From: DASWIP01 sp036397635
Lineage (GTDB): Bacteria > Actinomycetota > AC-67
Direction of reading: 5' to 3'
Assembly (NCBI GenBank): GCA_036397635.1
Contig: DASWIP010000119.1
Coordinates: 1 to 43,407 of the forward strand
DNA: 43,407 bases
Both the position numbers and the translations under genes were made by a program. Shown here one piece after another: positions 8,576 to 16,938 of the stretch. A model generated the notes under the pieces. It saw only the letters and a program-made list of their open reading frames with translations. It was not told the origin of the DNA and did no database searches. How positions within the stretch are numbered: the first letter of the stretch is position 1; each line of letters opens with the position of its first letter.

Positions 8576-10534
8576 CTATCCCTCGGGGCGGCAGGGCTGC
8601 TTCCGCAACGAGCCACACGTGGGGTAGCCGGTCGGCACCGTCGCGCCCTCGATCACCGGCAGCGCGATCGACGACGGATGGTAGGCCGACGTGTAGATGG
8701 TGTTGAGCGCCGGTATCGGCAGCGCCGCGAAGCCCCACAGGTCGGGAACGATGTTCGGCGCGTTCACCCAGATGCGCAGCTTCGATCCGGCGCGATACGC
8801 GTGGCCGAACGGGAATATCTCGACGCGCGCGAGCGTGGGATGCCCCGCCACCAGCGGTGCCACGTCGGCGAGCCGGTGCGTCTGGAACGGACGCAGCTCG
8901 GTCGAGAAGCGCGCGTCCTCCATCCGGTGACTCGCACGCAGCCAGCCCTTCTGCACGAAGACCTCCTGACCATCCGACCGCACTTCGGTCAACGCGACCT
9001 CGAGGTCGGTGTCCGGCGCGGTCGAGGTGATCCACAGGTCGGCGCTGGCCGTGCCGAGCAACATGGTGTCCTGCTCGAACGCCTCCGACGTGAACATCGC
9101 GTAGGAGCCCTCCGGCGGCTTGCGCTGCCAGTCGCCCCCGACGCCGTCGGCCAGTTCCGCATCGCCGCGTTCCTGCGTCCCCGCGTACGGCGCGTACAGG
9201 TAGTCCACCGCGCCCGCCAGTCGCGCCTCCGTCGCGGGAAGCCGCTCGAGCGGTCCGGCGTCGGGATCGGGCGCCGTCGAACCCGGCGGATCCGCGCTGA
9301 GCGTCCCGTCGGTGGTCAGGTAGAGGCGAGTGGCTACCGTCTCCGCGGGCGGCCATGCCGAGAACGTCTGCGCGAAGGCCGCACGCCGGCCGCCGTTCGC
9401 GCCGTTCTCGAAGTTGATGGTCACCGGGTCTTCCGCCCAGTACTCCGCCGCCGTCGCGTCGGGGAACCCGGCGGAGCCGATCCAGCCGTTCCGCTCATCG
9501 TCCGGGTTGAAGTCGTACGCCTCCCCGAAGTCGCCGGGGACGAACTCTTCGCCGCGCAAGGTGAACTCGAGGAACCGATAGATATGCGGCAGCACCTGCT
9601 CCCCGTAGTACTCGCCGTGGTCACCGTTGGCGGCGAGGAACTTCCAGGGCAGCCCCGGGCGGAACCGCTCGATCAGGTGCGTCGCGCGCGATCCGACCTG
9701 CTCGTCCTGCCACGCCTCGACCAAGAACGTGGGCACGTCGATCTGGTCGGCCCACCACCAAGGCGAGCGTTCCCAGAACAAGGGTCCGTCGTACTGGTTG
9801 TAGGTCGCCTGCACGAACGGGTTGTACGGCGTGTTCGGCGCGTGTTCGGGCCAGTTCTCGATGCACTGATCGTCGTCCTGGTTCGCTTGCCACCAGGCCG
9901 GCCCGGAGTACATCGTCTCGGCCGCCCGCGACGCCGACCAGTAACCGGCGAAGGTGGCGTTGAGGATCCCTCCGGGGAACGGCACGTCGCGGTACAGGTC
10001 GCCGAAGACGTGGCCCGGCACGATCGAGGCGAGCCCGCGCGGCCGTTCCGCGGCAACGAAGAGTTGCGTGATGCCGGGATAGGACTTGCCGACCATCGCG
10101 AGCTTGTCGCCGAGCATCCCCGGCCGCTCGTAGCCCTCGATCTCGAGGTGTCCGGTGAGGTACTCGATGGCGCGCGCACCGTCACGCGCCTGGAGAGGCT
10201 CGAAGTAGTCGAAGTAGCCGCCCGAGCAATGCGTGCCTCTTATGTTGAGGCCCACAACCGCGTAGCCGGACTCGCGGAACCGGTGGTGCAGCCCGTCGTA
10301 GATGGATTGCGCGGGGACGTACCCCGAGTAATCCATCACCATCTGGTATGGGCCATCGCCCCAGACATCCGGATCGGGGAGCAACACCTGATACTTCAGC
10401 GTGACCCCGTCCTCCATCGGGATGTAGCCGTAGATCGCGCCGGGGCGCGCCGCCGGGGATATCGCCGGCGCGAGCATGGCAGCCAGCACAGCGAGCGTCG
10501 CGAGGCCAACGCGGCGTCGAGAGATGGTGTTCAT
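8576..10534 (-). CDS. Secreted CocE/NonD-type (S15-like) serine hydrolase
   Basis: The 652-residue product has a signal peptide (MNTISRRRVG plus a hydrophobic core ending at SPAARPGA). An alpha/beta-hydrolase domain follows with the G-x-S-Y-x-G nucleophile motif at S151 (VGKSYPGI). Candidate acid and base are D277 (AWQDEQ) and H306 (NGDHGEYY). A C-terminal jelly-roll domain runs from about residue 420. This is the layout of CocE esterases, alpha-amino-acid ester hydrolases and X-Pro dipeptidyl peptidases (S15). The ATG at 10534 has a strong SD (AGGGGGG); the frame runs on upstream only through a tandem repeat. It is exported, acting on an ester or peptide that the sequence does not reveal. 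Confidence 0.85.
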   Translation of the reverse strand: MNTISRRRVGLATLAVLAAMLAPAISPAARPGAIYGYIPMEDGVTLKYQVLLPDPDVWGDGPYQMVMDYSGYVPAQSIYDGLHHRFRESGYAVVGLNIRGTHCSGGYFDYFEPLQARDGARAIEYLTGHLEIEGYERPGMLGDKLAMVGKSYPGITQLFVAAERPRGLASIVPGHVFGDLYRDVPFPGGILNATFAGYWSASRAAETMYSGPAWWQANQDDDQCIENWPEHAPNTPYNPFVQATYNQYDGPLFWERSPWWWADQIDVPTFLVEAWQDEQVGSRATHLIERFRPGLPWKFLAANGDHGEYYGEQVLPHIYRFLEFTLRGEEFVPGDFGEAYDFNPDDERNGWIGSAGFPDATAAEYWAEDPVTINFENGANGGRRAAFAQTFSAWPPAETVATRLYLTTDGTLSADPPGSTAPDPDAGPLERLPATEARLAGAVDYLYAPYAGTQERGDAELADGVGGDWQRKPPEGSYAMFTSEAFEQDTMLLGTASADLWITSTAPDTDLEVALTEVRSDGQEVFVQKGWLRASHRMEDARFSTELRPFQTHRLADVAPLVAGHPTLARVEIFPFGHAYRAGSKLRIWVNAPNIVPDLWGFAALPIPALNTIYTSAYHPSSIALPVIEGATVPTGYPTCGSLRKQPCRPEG

Positions 10535-10583
10535 CGGTCCCCCCTGCTTGAGCCTGATGGGCGCGGCAGCGCGCGCGGTCCCT

Positions 10584-10654
10584 CTCGAGGTTCGCCCTCC
10601 GAGGCGGCATTCCTGCCCTTCTCGAGGTTCGCCCTCTGAGGCGGCATTCCTGCC
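10584..10654. repeat. Tandem 37-bp intergenic repeat
   Basis: Two adjacent copies, 10584-10620 and 10621-10654, differ by one C/T change and begin CTCGAGGTTCGCCCTC. They lie 50-120 bp upstream of the secreted hydrolase start at 10534. Read on the minus strand each contains AGGAATGCCGCC and CGAACCTCG, words shared with the repeat cluster at 36490-36542. Confidence 0.85.
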
Positions 10655-10690
10655 AACCCCCACCTTCGCCGCGCCCCGCGTGACCCCCTC

Positions 10691-11350
10691 CTAGGAACCC
10701 GCAAGTGACAAGCGCAGGATCATCGCGTAGTGGCAGATGCTGCCGCCGATGACCAGCGAGTGATACAGCTCGTGGAAGCCGAAGACGCGCGGGTTGGGAT
10801 CCGGCCTCCGCAGGGCATAGACGATCGCCCCCGCCGTGTACAGCGCGCCGCCGAGGAACAGCAGCGTGATCTCTGTGGCGGTCAGGTCGCGAACAAGTTG
10901 GGGCATCGCGATGATCGCCGTCCACCCCAGGGCGACGTACATCGCCGTGCCGGCCGGGCTCGCCGCGCGCAGACGCGTGATCTTGAGAGCGACACCCACG
11001 GCTGCACAGCCCCAGACGGCGGCAAGGATCGAGACCCGCCACGCGCCTTGCAGAGCCAAGACGCTCAACGGCGTATACGTCCCGGCGATGAACACGAAGA
11101 TCGTCGAGTGATCGACGCGACGCATCCATTGCCGGGAGCGGGGGGACCAGGGGAAGCGATGGTAGAGCGCGCTCACGCCGTACAGCGCCATCACCGAGAC
11201 CGCGTAGACGGCCGATGCGGCTCGGGCAGCCGGAGTGCGTCCCAGCGCGACGAGCGCGACGCCCGCGGGAACCCAGAAGAAGAACGCGACCTGATGGAGC
11301 CTGCCCCGCAATGCAGGCTTCGGAGGCTCGTCCATGGTCGGCGCCGTCAT
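10691..11350 (-). CDS. Hemolysin III / PAQR-family membrane protein
   Basis: The 219-residue protein has about seven hydrophobic segments and the conserved metal-site motifs of the hemolysin-III/PAQR superfamily: SALYHRF near the end of TM2, DHSTIF in TM3, and HELYHSLV in the last helices. Eukaryotic PAQR receptors (adiponectin receptors) use the matching His/Asp residues to bind zinc and have hydrolase-like activity. Bacterial members are inner-membrane proteins implicated in membrane-lipid homeostasis; the name hemolysin is historical. The ATG at 11350 has only a weak SD, and an in-frame ATG at 11335 is an alternative. It is followed 156 bp downstream by the secreted hydrolase gene. Confidence 0.88.
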   Translation of the reverse strand: MTAPTMDEPPKPALRGRLHQVAFFFWVPAGVALVALGRTPAARAASAVYAVSVMALYGVSALYHRFPWSPRSRQWMRRVDHSTIFVFIAGTYTPLSVLALQGAWRVSILAAVWGCAAVGVALKITRLRAASPAGTAMYVALGWTAIIAMPQLVRDLTATEITLLFLGGALYTAGAIVYALRRPDPNPRVFGFHELYHSLVIGGSICHYAMILRLSLAGS

Positions 11351-11439
11351 CGCGGAGCCAAACTACCGAGCCGCGGCGGCCGGGTCGAGCGCGTCGAGGG
11401 GAAAATGGTGAGGGTAGCTCCGGGACACGGAGGTCTCGC

Positions 11440-12009
11440 TCAGGGAGGCGGCGTCGCCGCTTTCTGCCGCGCGCGGTACGCGGCCACGCTCGCGCGGTTC
11501 CCGCAGACGCTTGGGCTGCAGTACCGACGGGAGTGGTTGCGCGACTCGTCGATGAACACGTCGACACACCTGTCCCCGTCGCAGGTTCGCAGCCGGTCGA
11601 ATCCTTCCCCGGCGATCACCACAGACAAGGTCATCGCCGCCTCCGCCGCGAGGCGGGGCCCGAGCGGCGTTCCGCTCGGCGTGTAGTGCAGATGCCACGG
11701 CCCATCGTGGTTGGTCAGCACGGGTCGGGCGTCCGCCGACGCGAGCAGCTGGTTGAGGATGGCGACGGCCTTCTGCTCGTCGTCGGCTTCGAACACCTCC
11801 CGTAGCGAGGTACGCAGGCTCCGGACCTCTTGGAGATCGCGTGAGGTCGGGCGCTTGACGTCGCTCATCTCGTGCTCGCGGAGGAAGGTCGCGAGCGCGT
11901 CGACGTCGCTGAGGTCCTCGCTTCCGTCGACCGGATCCCGGGTGTTGACCAGGTCTACGGCCAGCGCAAGGGAACATTCCATGTAAGGACCGAAATCTGC
12001 TTGACTCAT
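11440..12009 (-). CDS. CGNR zinc-finger (ABATE-domain) regulator
   Basis: This 189-residue protein has an N-terminal ABATE-like domain, with LAVDLVNTRD near the start. The C-terminus is the diagnostic CGNR zinc finger: Cys pairs in RTCDGDRC and YCSPSVCGNR, then the RASVAAYRARQ helix. Members are putative stress-responsive transcriptional regulators, found mostly in actinobacteria and proteobacteria. I prefer the ATG at 12009, which sits 3 bp behind GGAGAGG; a GTG or ATG-like extension to 12039 adds ten residues without support. It is divergent from the cyclic-nucleotide-binding gene, and the inverted repeats in the shared spacer could be its own operator. Confidence 0.87.
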   Translation of the reverse strand: MSQADFGPYMECSLALAVDLVNTRDPVDGSEDLSDVDALATFLREHEMSDVKRPTSRDLQEVRSLRTSLREVFEADDEQKAVAILNQLLASADARPVLTNHDGPWHLHYTPSGTPLGPRLAAEAAMTLSVVIAGEGFDRLRTCDGDRCVDVFIDESRNHSRRYCSPSVCGNRASVAAYRARQKAATPPP

Positions 12010-12023
12010 GAACCTCTCCGGGT

Positions 12024-12058
12024 GTAGCGTAATGACCAAGCTACATCTTGCCCATTAC
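12024..12058. promoter_or_regulatory. Interleaved inverted repeats in divergent spacer
   Basis: GTAATG (12029-12034) faces CATTAC (12053-12058), and GTAGC (12024-12028) faces GCTAC (12040-12044), in the 90-bp gap between the CGNR regulator and the cNMP-binding gene. This AT-richer patch is the likely promoter/operator region. Which protein binds is not known. Confidence 0.35.
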
Positions 12059-12099
12059 AGGGCGCCAGGTCAAGAGTCACCAGCGAAGGGGGGAAGACG

Positions 12100-12732
12100 A
12101 TGATCCTCATCCACGAGGAACTGGTGCGACAGCGACACCAGGATCTCCTCGCCGAGGCGGCACGGCAGCGCCTCATCTCCCGGGCCGGGCACGGCACACG
12201 CCCCGACGGACGGGGCCCTTCAGGAAAGGGGACCCCCATGAGGTTCTGGCAGGAACGCAAAGCCGCACGCGCCCTGCGCATGCTGGGCGGCCGATCCCGG
12301 ATCGACCGCCTTGGGGGACTCGAAGAAGTGCCGCTGTTCCGCGGGCTCCCGCGGCGCCAGCTCGCCGTGGTGGCCCGGCGCGCCGATCCGGTCTCGATCC
12401 CCGAGGGAGCAGTCATCGCGACCGAGCGGCACCCGCAGCCCCAGTTCATGATCCTTACCAGTGGCGTTGCCGAGGCCACCGTGGAGGGTCGCCGGATCGG
12501 CATCCTCGGGCCGGGCGATCACTTCGGCGAGCTGACGCTGCTCGAGGGGGAACCCCAGGTTCCCACCGTCAGGGCGCTCACCGACGTGGAAGGCTTCGTG
12601 CTGGCGCGCCGAGAGTTCTGGGGCGTGCTGCACGCGGTCCCCGCCTTGTCGCTTCGACTCGCCGCGCGCGTAGCAGAGGACCTGCGGCGCGCCCACCGAC
12701 GCATCGCAACCGAGCACGCGGACGCCTGCTAG
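12100..12732 (+). CDS. Cyclic-nucleotide-binding domain protein
   Basis: The 210-residue frame contains one cNMP-binding (Crp-like) beta-roll. It runs from VPLFRGLPRRQL through the phosphate-binding-cassette region around GDHFGELTLLEG, and ends with helices after FVLARREFW. There is no DNA-binding HTH, so it is a stand-alone sensor module rather than a Crp-type activator. The consensus PBC Arg-x-Ala is replaced by EPQVPTVRA, which may weaken nucleotide binding. Two starts have good SDs: ATG at 12100 (GGGGGG, 6 bp) and ATG at 12238 (AGGAAAGGGG). The upstream 46 residues (EELVRQRHQDLL and onward) look like a genuine helical segment, so I keep the longer form; initiation at both sites is possible. 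Confidence 0.8.
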   Translation: MILIHEELVRQRHQDLLAEAARQRLISRAGHGTRPDGRGPSGKGTPMRFWQERKAARALRMLGGRSRIDRLGGLEEVPLFRGLPRRQLAVVARRADPVSIPEGAVIATERHPQPQFMILTSGVAEATVEGRRIGILGPGDHFGELTLLEGEPQVPTVRALTDVEGFVLARREFWGVLHAVPALSLRLAARVAEDLRRAHRRIATEHADAC

Positions 12733-12822
12733 CACATCCCGAACACCAGCGGGTCGCTCGTGCACAAGATGCCATAACAGCGGCGAAACGGTCGGAGGCG
12801 CACCCTCGAACTGCGCGGCGAC

Positions 12823-12875
12823 CGAACCGGTGGCAGCTCTCCTCGTTCATAGGACCGTTCAGAGGAACCGGTTCG
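12823..12875 (+). promoter_or_regulatory. Leader hairpin before secreted-protein gene
   Basis: CGAACCGGT (12823-12831) and ACCGGTTCG (12867-12875) form a perfect 9-bp inverted repeat around 35 bases. It ends 5 bases before the strong SD AAGGAGGG (12881-12888) of the gene at 12896. In the mRNA this stem could modulate translation. Otherwise the 163-bp gap 12733-12895 shows nothing clear. Confidence 0.35.
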
Positions 12876-12895
12876 CGCACAAGGAGGGAACGCTC

Positions 12896-13585
12896 GTGAG
12901 GAACGCTATCCGCATGCTCGGGATCTGTCTGGCCTTGACCGCACTGGTCGCCACTCCGTCCGCGATCGGCGCCGGCCAACCGGCGTCGAAGGCATCTGCG
13001 CAAGTAGGGAAGATCAACATCCTGTCGTCGGAGAACGTCGGCTGGACGCAGATCCTCGCCGCACCGATCAAGACGCCAAACGGGAAGGCTCTGTTCATCG
13101 ACGTCTCGCTGGAGTGCGGCCTCTACACGCGCACCAAGACCGTCAGCCAGGAGGGGATCCTCGACACCTCCACCGCCGAGAGCGGCGTATCGGTGATGGT
13201 CGTGCTCGACGCCGGCACCGCGAGCGAGCGCGTCGCCTCGCCGGGGGAAACGACGTTCTGCCGGCGCACGCAGACCCTGTCGAGCCGCTACGCCGGCATC
13301 GAGGAGTGCGAGGACGAGAACGGCGACGGGGAGACCACCGAGGATGAGTGCGAAACGACTCCGGAGGAAACTCAGCTCATCCTCGACACCATGAACGCGA
13401 ACTCATTCAACTTCATCATCGGCGCGGTTGGAACCGGTGTCCATACGGTCTCGGTGCTGGCGAAGATCGACCTCGCTTCCGCAGCCGAGGCGGGTGAGGC
13501 CGAGGCGCGAGCAGCGATTGGCAACGGCAGCGTCACCATCGAGACCGTGCGCCTGGCCAGGAACACGCCGATCGAGCTGTCCTGA
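12896..13585 (+). CDS. Secreted protein of unknown function
   Basis: The 229-residue product starts at a GTG placed 7 bp after AAGGAGGG. It opens with a classic signal peptide (RNAIRMLGICLALTALVA, cleavage near AIGAGQ). The mature part has alternating beta-strand-like segments, a Cys pair (LECGLY, TTFCRR), and an acidic loop around EECEDENGDGETTEDECE. That loop resembles a calcium-binding or flexible linker insert and carries two more cysteines. I do not recognise a family. It follows the cNMP-binding gene by 163 bp and converges on the histidine kinase gene 31 bp away. Confidence 0.75.
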   Translation: MRNAIRMLGICLALTALVATPSAIGAGQPASKASAQVGKINILSSENVGWTQILAAPIKTPNGKALFIDVSLECGLYTRTKTVSQEGILDTSTAESGVSVMVVLDAGTASERVASPGETTFCRRTQTLSSRYAGIEECEDENGDGETTEDECETTPEETQLILDTMNANSFNFIIGAVGTGVHTVSVLAKIDLASAAEAGEAEARAAIGNGSVTIETVRLARNTPIELS

Positions 13586-13597
13586 CGCACCGGCTCC

Positions 13598-13624
13598 GGG
13601 CCTGCGACCGAGACCTTCAGGCCC
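13598..13624. terminator. Candidate hairpin between convergent genes
   Basis: GGGCCTG (13598-13604) pairs with CAGGCCC (13618-13624) around a 13-base loop. It overlaps the stop codon of the histidine kinase gene and follows the secreted-protein gene. There is no T-run, so termination is uncertain. Confidence 0.35.
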
Positions 13625-15893
13625 CCAACGATGAGGGTTTGCGATCCGGCACGTGGCTCCGTTGGTGGGCTGAGATGAGCAACGTGAACGTTGCGCCCTG
13701 CCCCGGCCTGCTCTGAACCGTCAGCGCGCCGCCGAGGGCGCGCGCGAGCTGGCGCGAGACGTACAAACCCAGGCCGGTTCCTTCGACGCCGTCGGAGCCG
13801 GGTGCGCGCCTGAACGGTTCGAAGATCCTCTCGAGCTGATCATCGGGGATCCCCGGCCCGTGATCGGTCACCGCGATAGCAACCTCGTTGTCATCCTCGC
13901 GGACGTCGATCTCGATCGCGCTTCCTTCGGGTGAGTACTTCCGCGCGTTCGAGAGCAGGTTGGTGAGGATCTGCTCGACCCAGATCTCATCACCTCTCGC
14001 GCGTACCGGCCGTGAGGGTTCGCGAAGTACGATCATCCGCTCGGGTTCCTCGTCCCGTTCTCCATCCAGCACCTTGCGTACGAGCGCGACGACGTCGGGG
14101 ATGGTCGCGCGCCGACGGGTCCTGCCGGTCTGCGAGGTGGAGACCTCGAGGAGCTTGGAGATCAAGCGTTCGAGATGCTCCGCCTGATCGCGGATCCGAC
14201 TCACGATGTCGAGCCGCTGGGACCGCGTCAGATTGTCGTAGTGATCCACCAGCGTTCCCGCCCAGCCCAAGATCGGCGACAGCGGCGCGCGCAACTCGTG
14301 CGCAACGGTTCCGGCGAACGCCTCGCGCATCTGTTCGGTCTCGCGCTGCGCCGTCACGTCTCGTCCGACGACGACGAGCATCGCCGGATTCGATGCGGTC
14401 GCGGGCAGCCGGGTATACGAGACGAAAAGCCACCGCGCCTGCCCGGTCCGCGTTCGCAGGATCAGCTCGTTCGGCAGAGCCTCACCATCTGCCCAGGCTT
14501 CCATGCGGACCGGACGTCCCGCCGGGTCGGTGGGGTCGAGCGGGCCGGGGAGCGAGGTCCCCACGATCTGCTCGGCCGGGTATGACGTGATCCGCTCGAG
14601 ACCTGCGTTCCACATCAAGACGATCCCGTGCTCATCCAGCGCCAGGCCCGCATCCCTGGTGTAGTTGACCAGCTCGCCCAACCGCCGCCGTTCGCGACGA
14701 ACCTCCTGCTCGAGGATCCCGCGCATGATCACAACCGTCACCTCAGCGCCGAGCGCTTCCAGGACGGACAGATCATCCTCATCGCGGATCTGTCCCCCGC
14801 GGTCATACACGGCGAGAAGCCCTGTCGTCCGTCCTTGGTATCGCAGCGGCACCGCGATCGCGTTGTCCCATCCGCCATCGACGAGCAGCGCTCCGACCTG
14901 TGGGTGATCGCGATCAGCGACAAGCGCGCGCCCGTGCTCGATCAGCGTTTGAACGAACGTGCCACGCTGGTATCGGACCGAGGAGGCGTGCGGGTGGCCG
15001 TCATGCCCGGCAAGTCGGTGGATCGTGGTTGCGTCCTTCTGCTGAACGGCGAGTTCTACTCCTCCCGCATCGAAGCAGTCGCGCACCTCCACCAGGAAGC
15101 CGGCGATGGCATCACCTATGTCCTGCGTGGATCCGATCTCATGGGCGGCGCGTCGCACCGCCTCCAATCGATGCTGCAGGACGACGGTGGCCATGTGGCG
15201 CCGGTAAGCCTCGCGCGCGACGAGCAGCGGCACGGCGAAGAAGGGCACGCTCGCAACGCTCCATCGATAGGCGGTGACGAGCAGCAATCCAACCAGAATG
15301 TTGAGCGCGTCGGTGGCGAACAACCCCCCCACGGATCCTTCGATCGGACGAACGATCGCGCTTCGGAAGGGAACACCCTCGGCGGTGTGAAGGACCCAGC
15401 CGACCGCCATCTCGTTGAGCAGAAGCTCGATCACCATCGCGAGGATCAGCGCAAAGGTGTTGCGCGCGCTGAGGCGCTCTCCCGCGCGGATCGCATCGAA
15501 CACAAGGGCGGCGAGGCCGACGGAGGCTGCGAGCTGGGCCGCGTTGAACACCGATCGGATCGGATCGTTGCGCCGGACGACGTTCGCGATCACGACGGTG
15601 AGGCCCACCAGGGGGATGAGCAGGAACCCCGGGAGCGCCCAGATCGCCGGGACGAGCACGACCTCGAACAGGTCCACGGTCTCGGGCTGGTGACCGAGGG
15701 TCCGGCGGATGGCAGGCATCGCACCCAGCGTGAGCAAGCCGAAGAACATCAGTCCGACCAGCCACTCGCGCGCGGTCGGTGGCCCGTGTCGGACGAAGGC
15801 CACCACGGCAAGCGCAGCTGCACTCGCCGCGAGTACCGCGATGCCTGTGACTACGGTGCGTGTCTGCAGAGGGTGAGCGTTCGCCCTCTCCAA
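13617..15893 (-). CDS. Membrane sensor histidine kinase with GAF and PAS domains
   Basis: The 758-residue protein has an N-terminal membrane domain (about 1-230, with six to eight hydrophobic segments), a GAF domain (about 255-410), a PAS domain (about 420-520), HisKA with phospho-acceptor H532 (VAHELRAPLSP), and an HATPase domain with N (NLLSNARKYSP), G1 (DHGPGIP) and G2 (GTGLGL) boxes. The start is a TTG at 15893 with an ideal SD (GGAGG, 4 bp). The N-terminal domain resembles MASE-type integral membrane sensor modules. No response regulator gene is adjacent, so it is an orphan kinase whose partner is encoded elsewhere. The signal is unknown; GAF and PAS suggest small-molecule or redox sensing. 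Confidence 0.92.
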   Translation of the reverse strand: MERANAHPLQTRTVVTGIAVLAASAAALAVVAFVRHGPPTAREWLVGLMFFGLLTLGAMPAIRRTLGHQPETVDLFEVVLVPAIWALPGFLLIPLVGLTVVIANVVRRNDPIRSVFNAAQLAASVGLAALVFDAIRAGERLSARNTFALILAMVIELLLNEMAVGWVLHTAEGVPFRSAIVRPIEGSVGGLFATDALNILVGLLLVTAYRWSVASVPFFAVPLLVAREAYRRHMATVVLQHRLEAVRRAAHEIGSTQDIGDAIAGFLVEVRDCFDAGGVELAVQQKDATTIHRLAGHDGHPHASSVRYQRGTFVQTLIEHGRALVADRDHPQVGALLVDGGWDNAIAVPLRYQGRTTGLLAVYDRGGQIRDEDDLSVLEALGAEVTVVIMRGILEQEVRRERRRLGELVNYTRDAGLALDEHGIVLMWNAGLERITSYPAEQIVGTSLPGPLDPTDPAGRPVRMEAWADGEALPNELILRTRTGQARWLFVSYTRLPATASNPAMLVVVGRDVTAQRETEQMREAFAGTVAHELRAPLSPILGWAGTLVDHYDNLTRSQRLDIVSRIRDQAEHLERLISKLLEVSTSQTGRTRRRATIPDVVALVRKVLDGERDEEPERMIVLREPSRPVRARGDEIWVEQILTNLLSNARKYSPEGSAIEIDVREDDNEVAIAVTDHGPGIPDDQLERIFEPFRRAPGSDGVEGTGLGLYVSRQLARALGGALTVQSRPGQGATFTLLISAHQRSHVPDRKPSSLGA

Positions 15894-16114
15894 TGGTCCT
15901 CCGTTCCGGGGCTAACCGCTAACGAGAACTATCACCCCCACCCCATGGATCCTCCATCACCCGAACGGACTGAGATTCGATGGTTGGTTCACGCTAGAAT
16001 GCAATTTCATGGGGCTATTCCACTCTTGCACCTCCTGCCGTAGGATGAGCCGGACACACACGATTCGCCCCTGCAGGGAGATGTTCCGGTTTGGGGCGGG
16101 CCAGGGGGTGGCCG

Positions 16115-16201
16115 ATGGCAACGATACGTCGAGTCCTCGTGGGGATCGCGGCATTCGTGGCTGTTGTACTCGTCGCGGGCGCCGGCCGGCAGTGGGGATA
16201 G
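16115..16201 (+). CDS. Possible 28-residue single-span membrane peptide
   Basis: A short frame encodes MATIRRVLVG, then a hydrophobic stretch (IAAFVAVVLVAGAG), then RQWG and a stop. AGGGGG lies 6 bp before the ATG. It ends 24 bp before the GTG of the DUF5317-like gene, suggesting translational coupling. The positive N-terminus plus one span resembles small regulatory membrane peptides, or a leader peptide. No family is recognisable at this length. The remainder of the 332-bp gap (15894-16225) holds only a weak AT-rich promoter-like patch near 15980-16000. Confidence 0.4.
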   Translation: MATIRRVLVGIAAFVAVVLVAGAGRQWG

Positions 16202-16225
16202 AGACCCCGGCGCGTCGATGAGAAC

Positions 16226-16783
16226 GTGCTCTACGCGCTCCTGATAATCATCGCGACCTTCATCACCGTCGGTATCGCAAGCGGGGGGCGGCTCTCCGCC
16301 CTCGCGCTCCTCCGCCCGCGCGCCTCGGGGCTGGCCTTCGTCGCGCTCGCCGTCATGGTTGTCGCGCCGTTCATCGACGGTATCGGTCCGACAGCCGACC
16401 GGGCGTTGATCGGCGTTACCTACGCCCTCGTCGCGGCGTTCCTGGCGCTCAACGTCGGACGGAGGGATGGCTGGGCGCGGATCGGGATCGTCCTGCTCAT
16501 CGTTGGCTGGACGCTGAACGCGCTGGTGATCGGCTTGAATCGTGGGATGCCGCTGTCGCTCGACGCGTACCGGGCCTCGGGGCAGACCGCGCCGCCGACC
16601 CCGGGCGAAGGGGGCTTCTTCAAGCTCGTGATCGCCGACGACTCCACGCTGCTGCTGCCGCTCGGCGACGTGATCCCAGTCCACCCGCTGCGGCAAGTCT
16701 TCAGCGCCGGCGATCTTGTTTTGCTCGCCGGGCTCGGGACGATCCTGACCGCCGGCATGCATCAGCGCGGCTCCACAACCTGA
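16226..16783 (+). CDS. DUF5317-like integral membrane protein
   Basis: This 185-residue membrane protein has about five hydrophobic helices (LYALLIIIATFITVG, GLAFVALAVMVVAPF, IGVTYALVAAFLALNV, IGIVLLIVGWTLNAL, AGDLVLLAGLGTILTAG). A conserved loop reads LNRGMPLSLDA, and a C-terminal part reads LGDVIPVHP before the last helix. The NxGMPxS loop and overall layout match my recollection of the DUF5317 family, whose function is unknown. Translation begins at a GTG with a poor SD, 24 bp after the small peptide frame, so coupling is plausible. It precedes rtcB by 155 bp. Confidence 0.72.
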   Translation: MLYALLIIIATFITVGIASGGRLSALALLRPRASGLAFVALAVMVVAPFIDGIGPTADRALIGVTYALVAAFLALNVGRRDGWARIGIVLLIVGWTLNALVIGLNRGMPLSLDAYRASGQTAPPTPGEGGFFKLVIADDSTLLLPLGDVIPVHPLRQVFSAGDLVLLAGLGTILTAGMHQRGSTT

Positions 16784-16874
16784 AGTCGTCCCGGGCCGGT
16801 TTGGGATGTTGCGCGCGACGCTTGCGCAGTGGTCGCCGGTTCGCGTCTGGCGCCTGAGGCAGGCCGCCCACGCG

Positions 16875-16893
16875 TTCGTGGAACCTCCACGAA
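16875..16893 (+). promoter_or_regulatory. Perfect 8-bp hairpin ahead of rtcB
   Basis: TTCGTGGA, loop ACC, TCCACGAA forms a tight perfect stem 46 bp before the rtcB start, within the 155-bp gap after the DUF5317-like gene. It could end the upstream transcript or structure the rtcB leader. There is no T-run. Confidence 0.35.
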
Positions 16894-16938
16894 GGTTCGT
16901 CCTCGTCGTAGGGTGGGATCTGACGCTTGGAGGACACC

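Noticed and set aside
8469..9356. In-frame upstream extension of the AAA-ATPase gene by 296 residues
   Set aside because: It overlaps the hydrolase gene on the same strand in another frame, has Arg/Gly/Ala-rich shadow composition and no domain; the P-loop domain starts right after the ATG at 8468.
8564..10639. 691-codon open frame on the plus strand
   Set aside because: Antisense to the secreted hydrolase, whose signal peptide and catalytic triad are clear; no recognisable domain in the shadow.
2644..12009. Treating the whole minus-strand run as one biosynthetic cluster
   Set aside because: Only the methyltransferase-SnoaL-nitrilase genes are tightly spaced; the others have gaps of 90-156 bp with repeats and unrelated family assignments.
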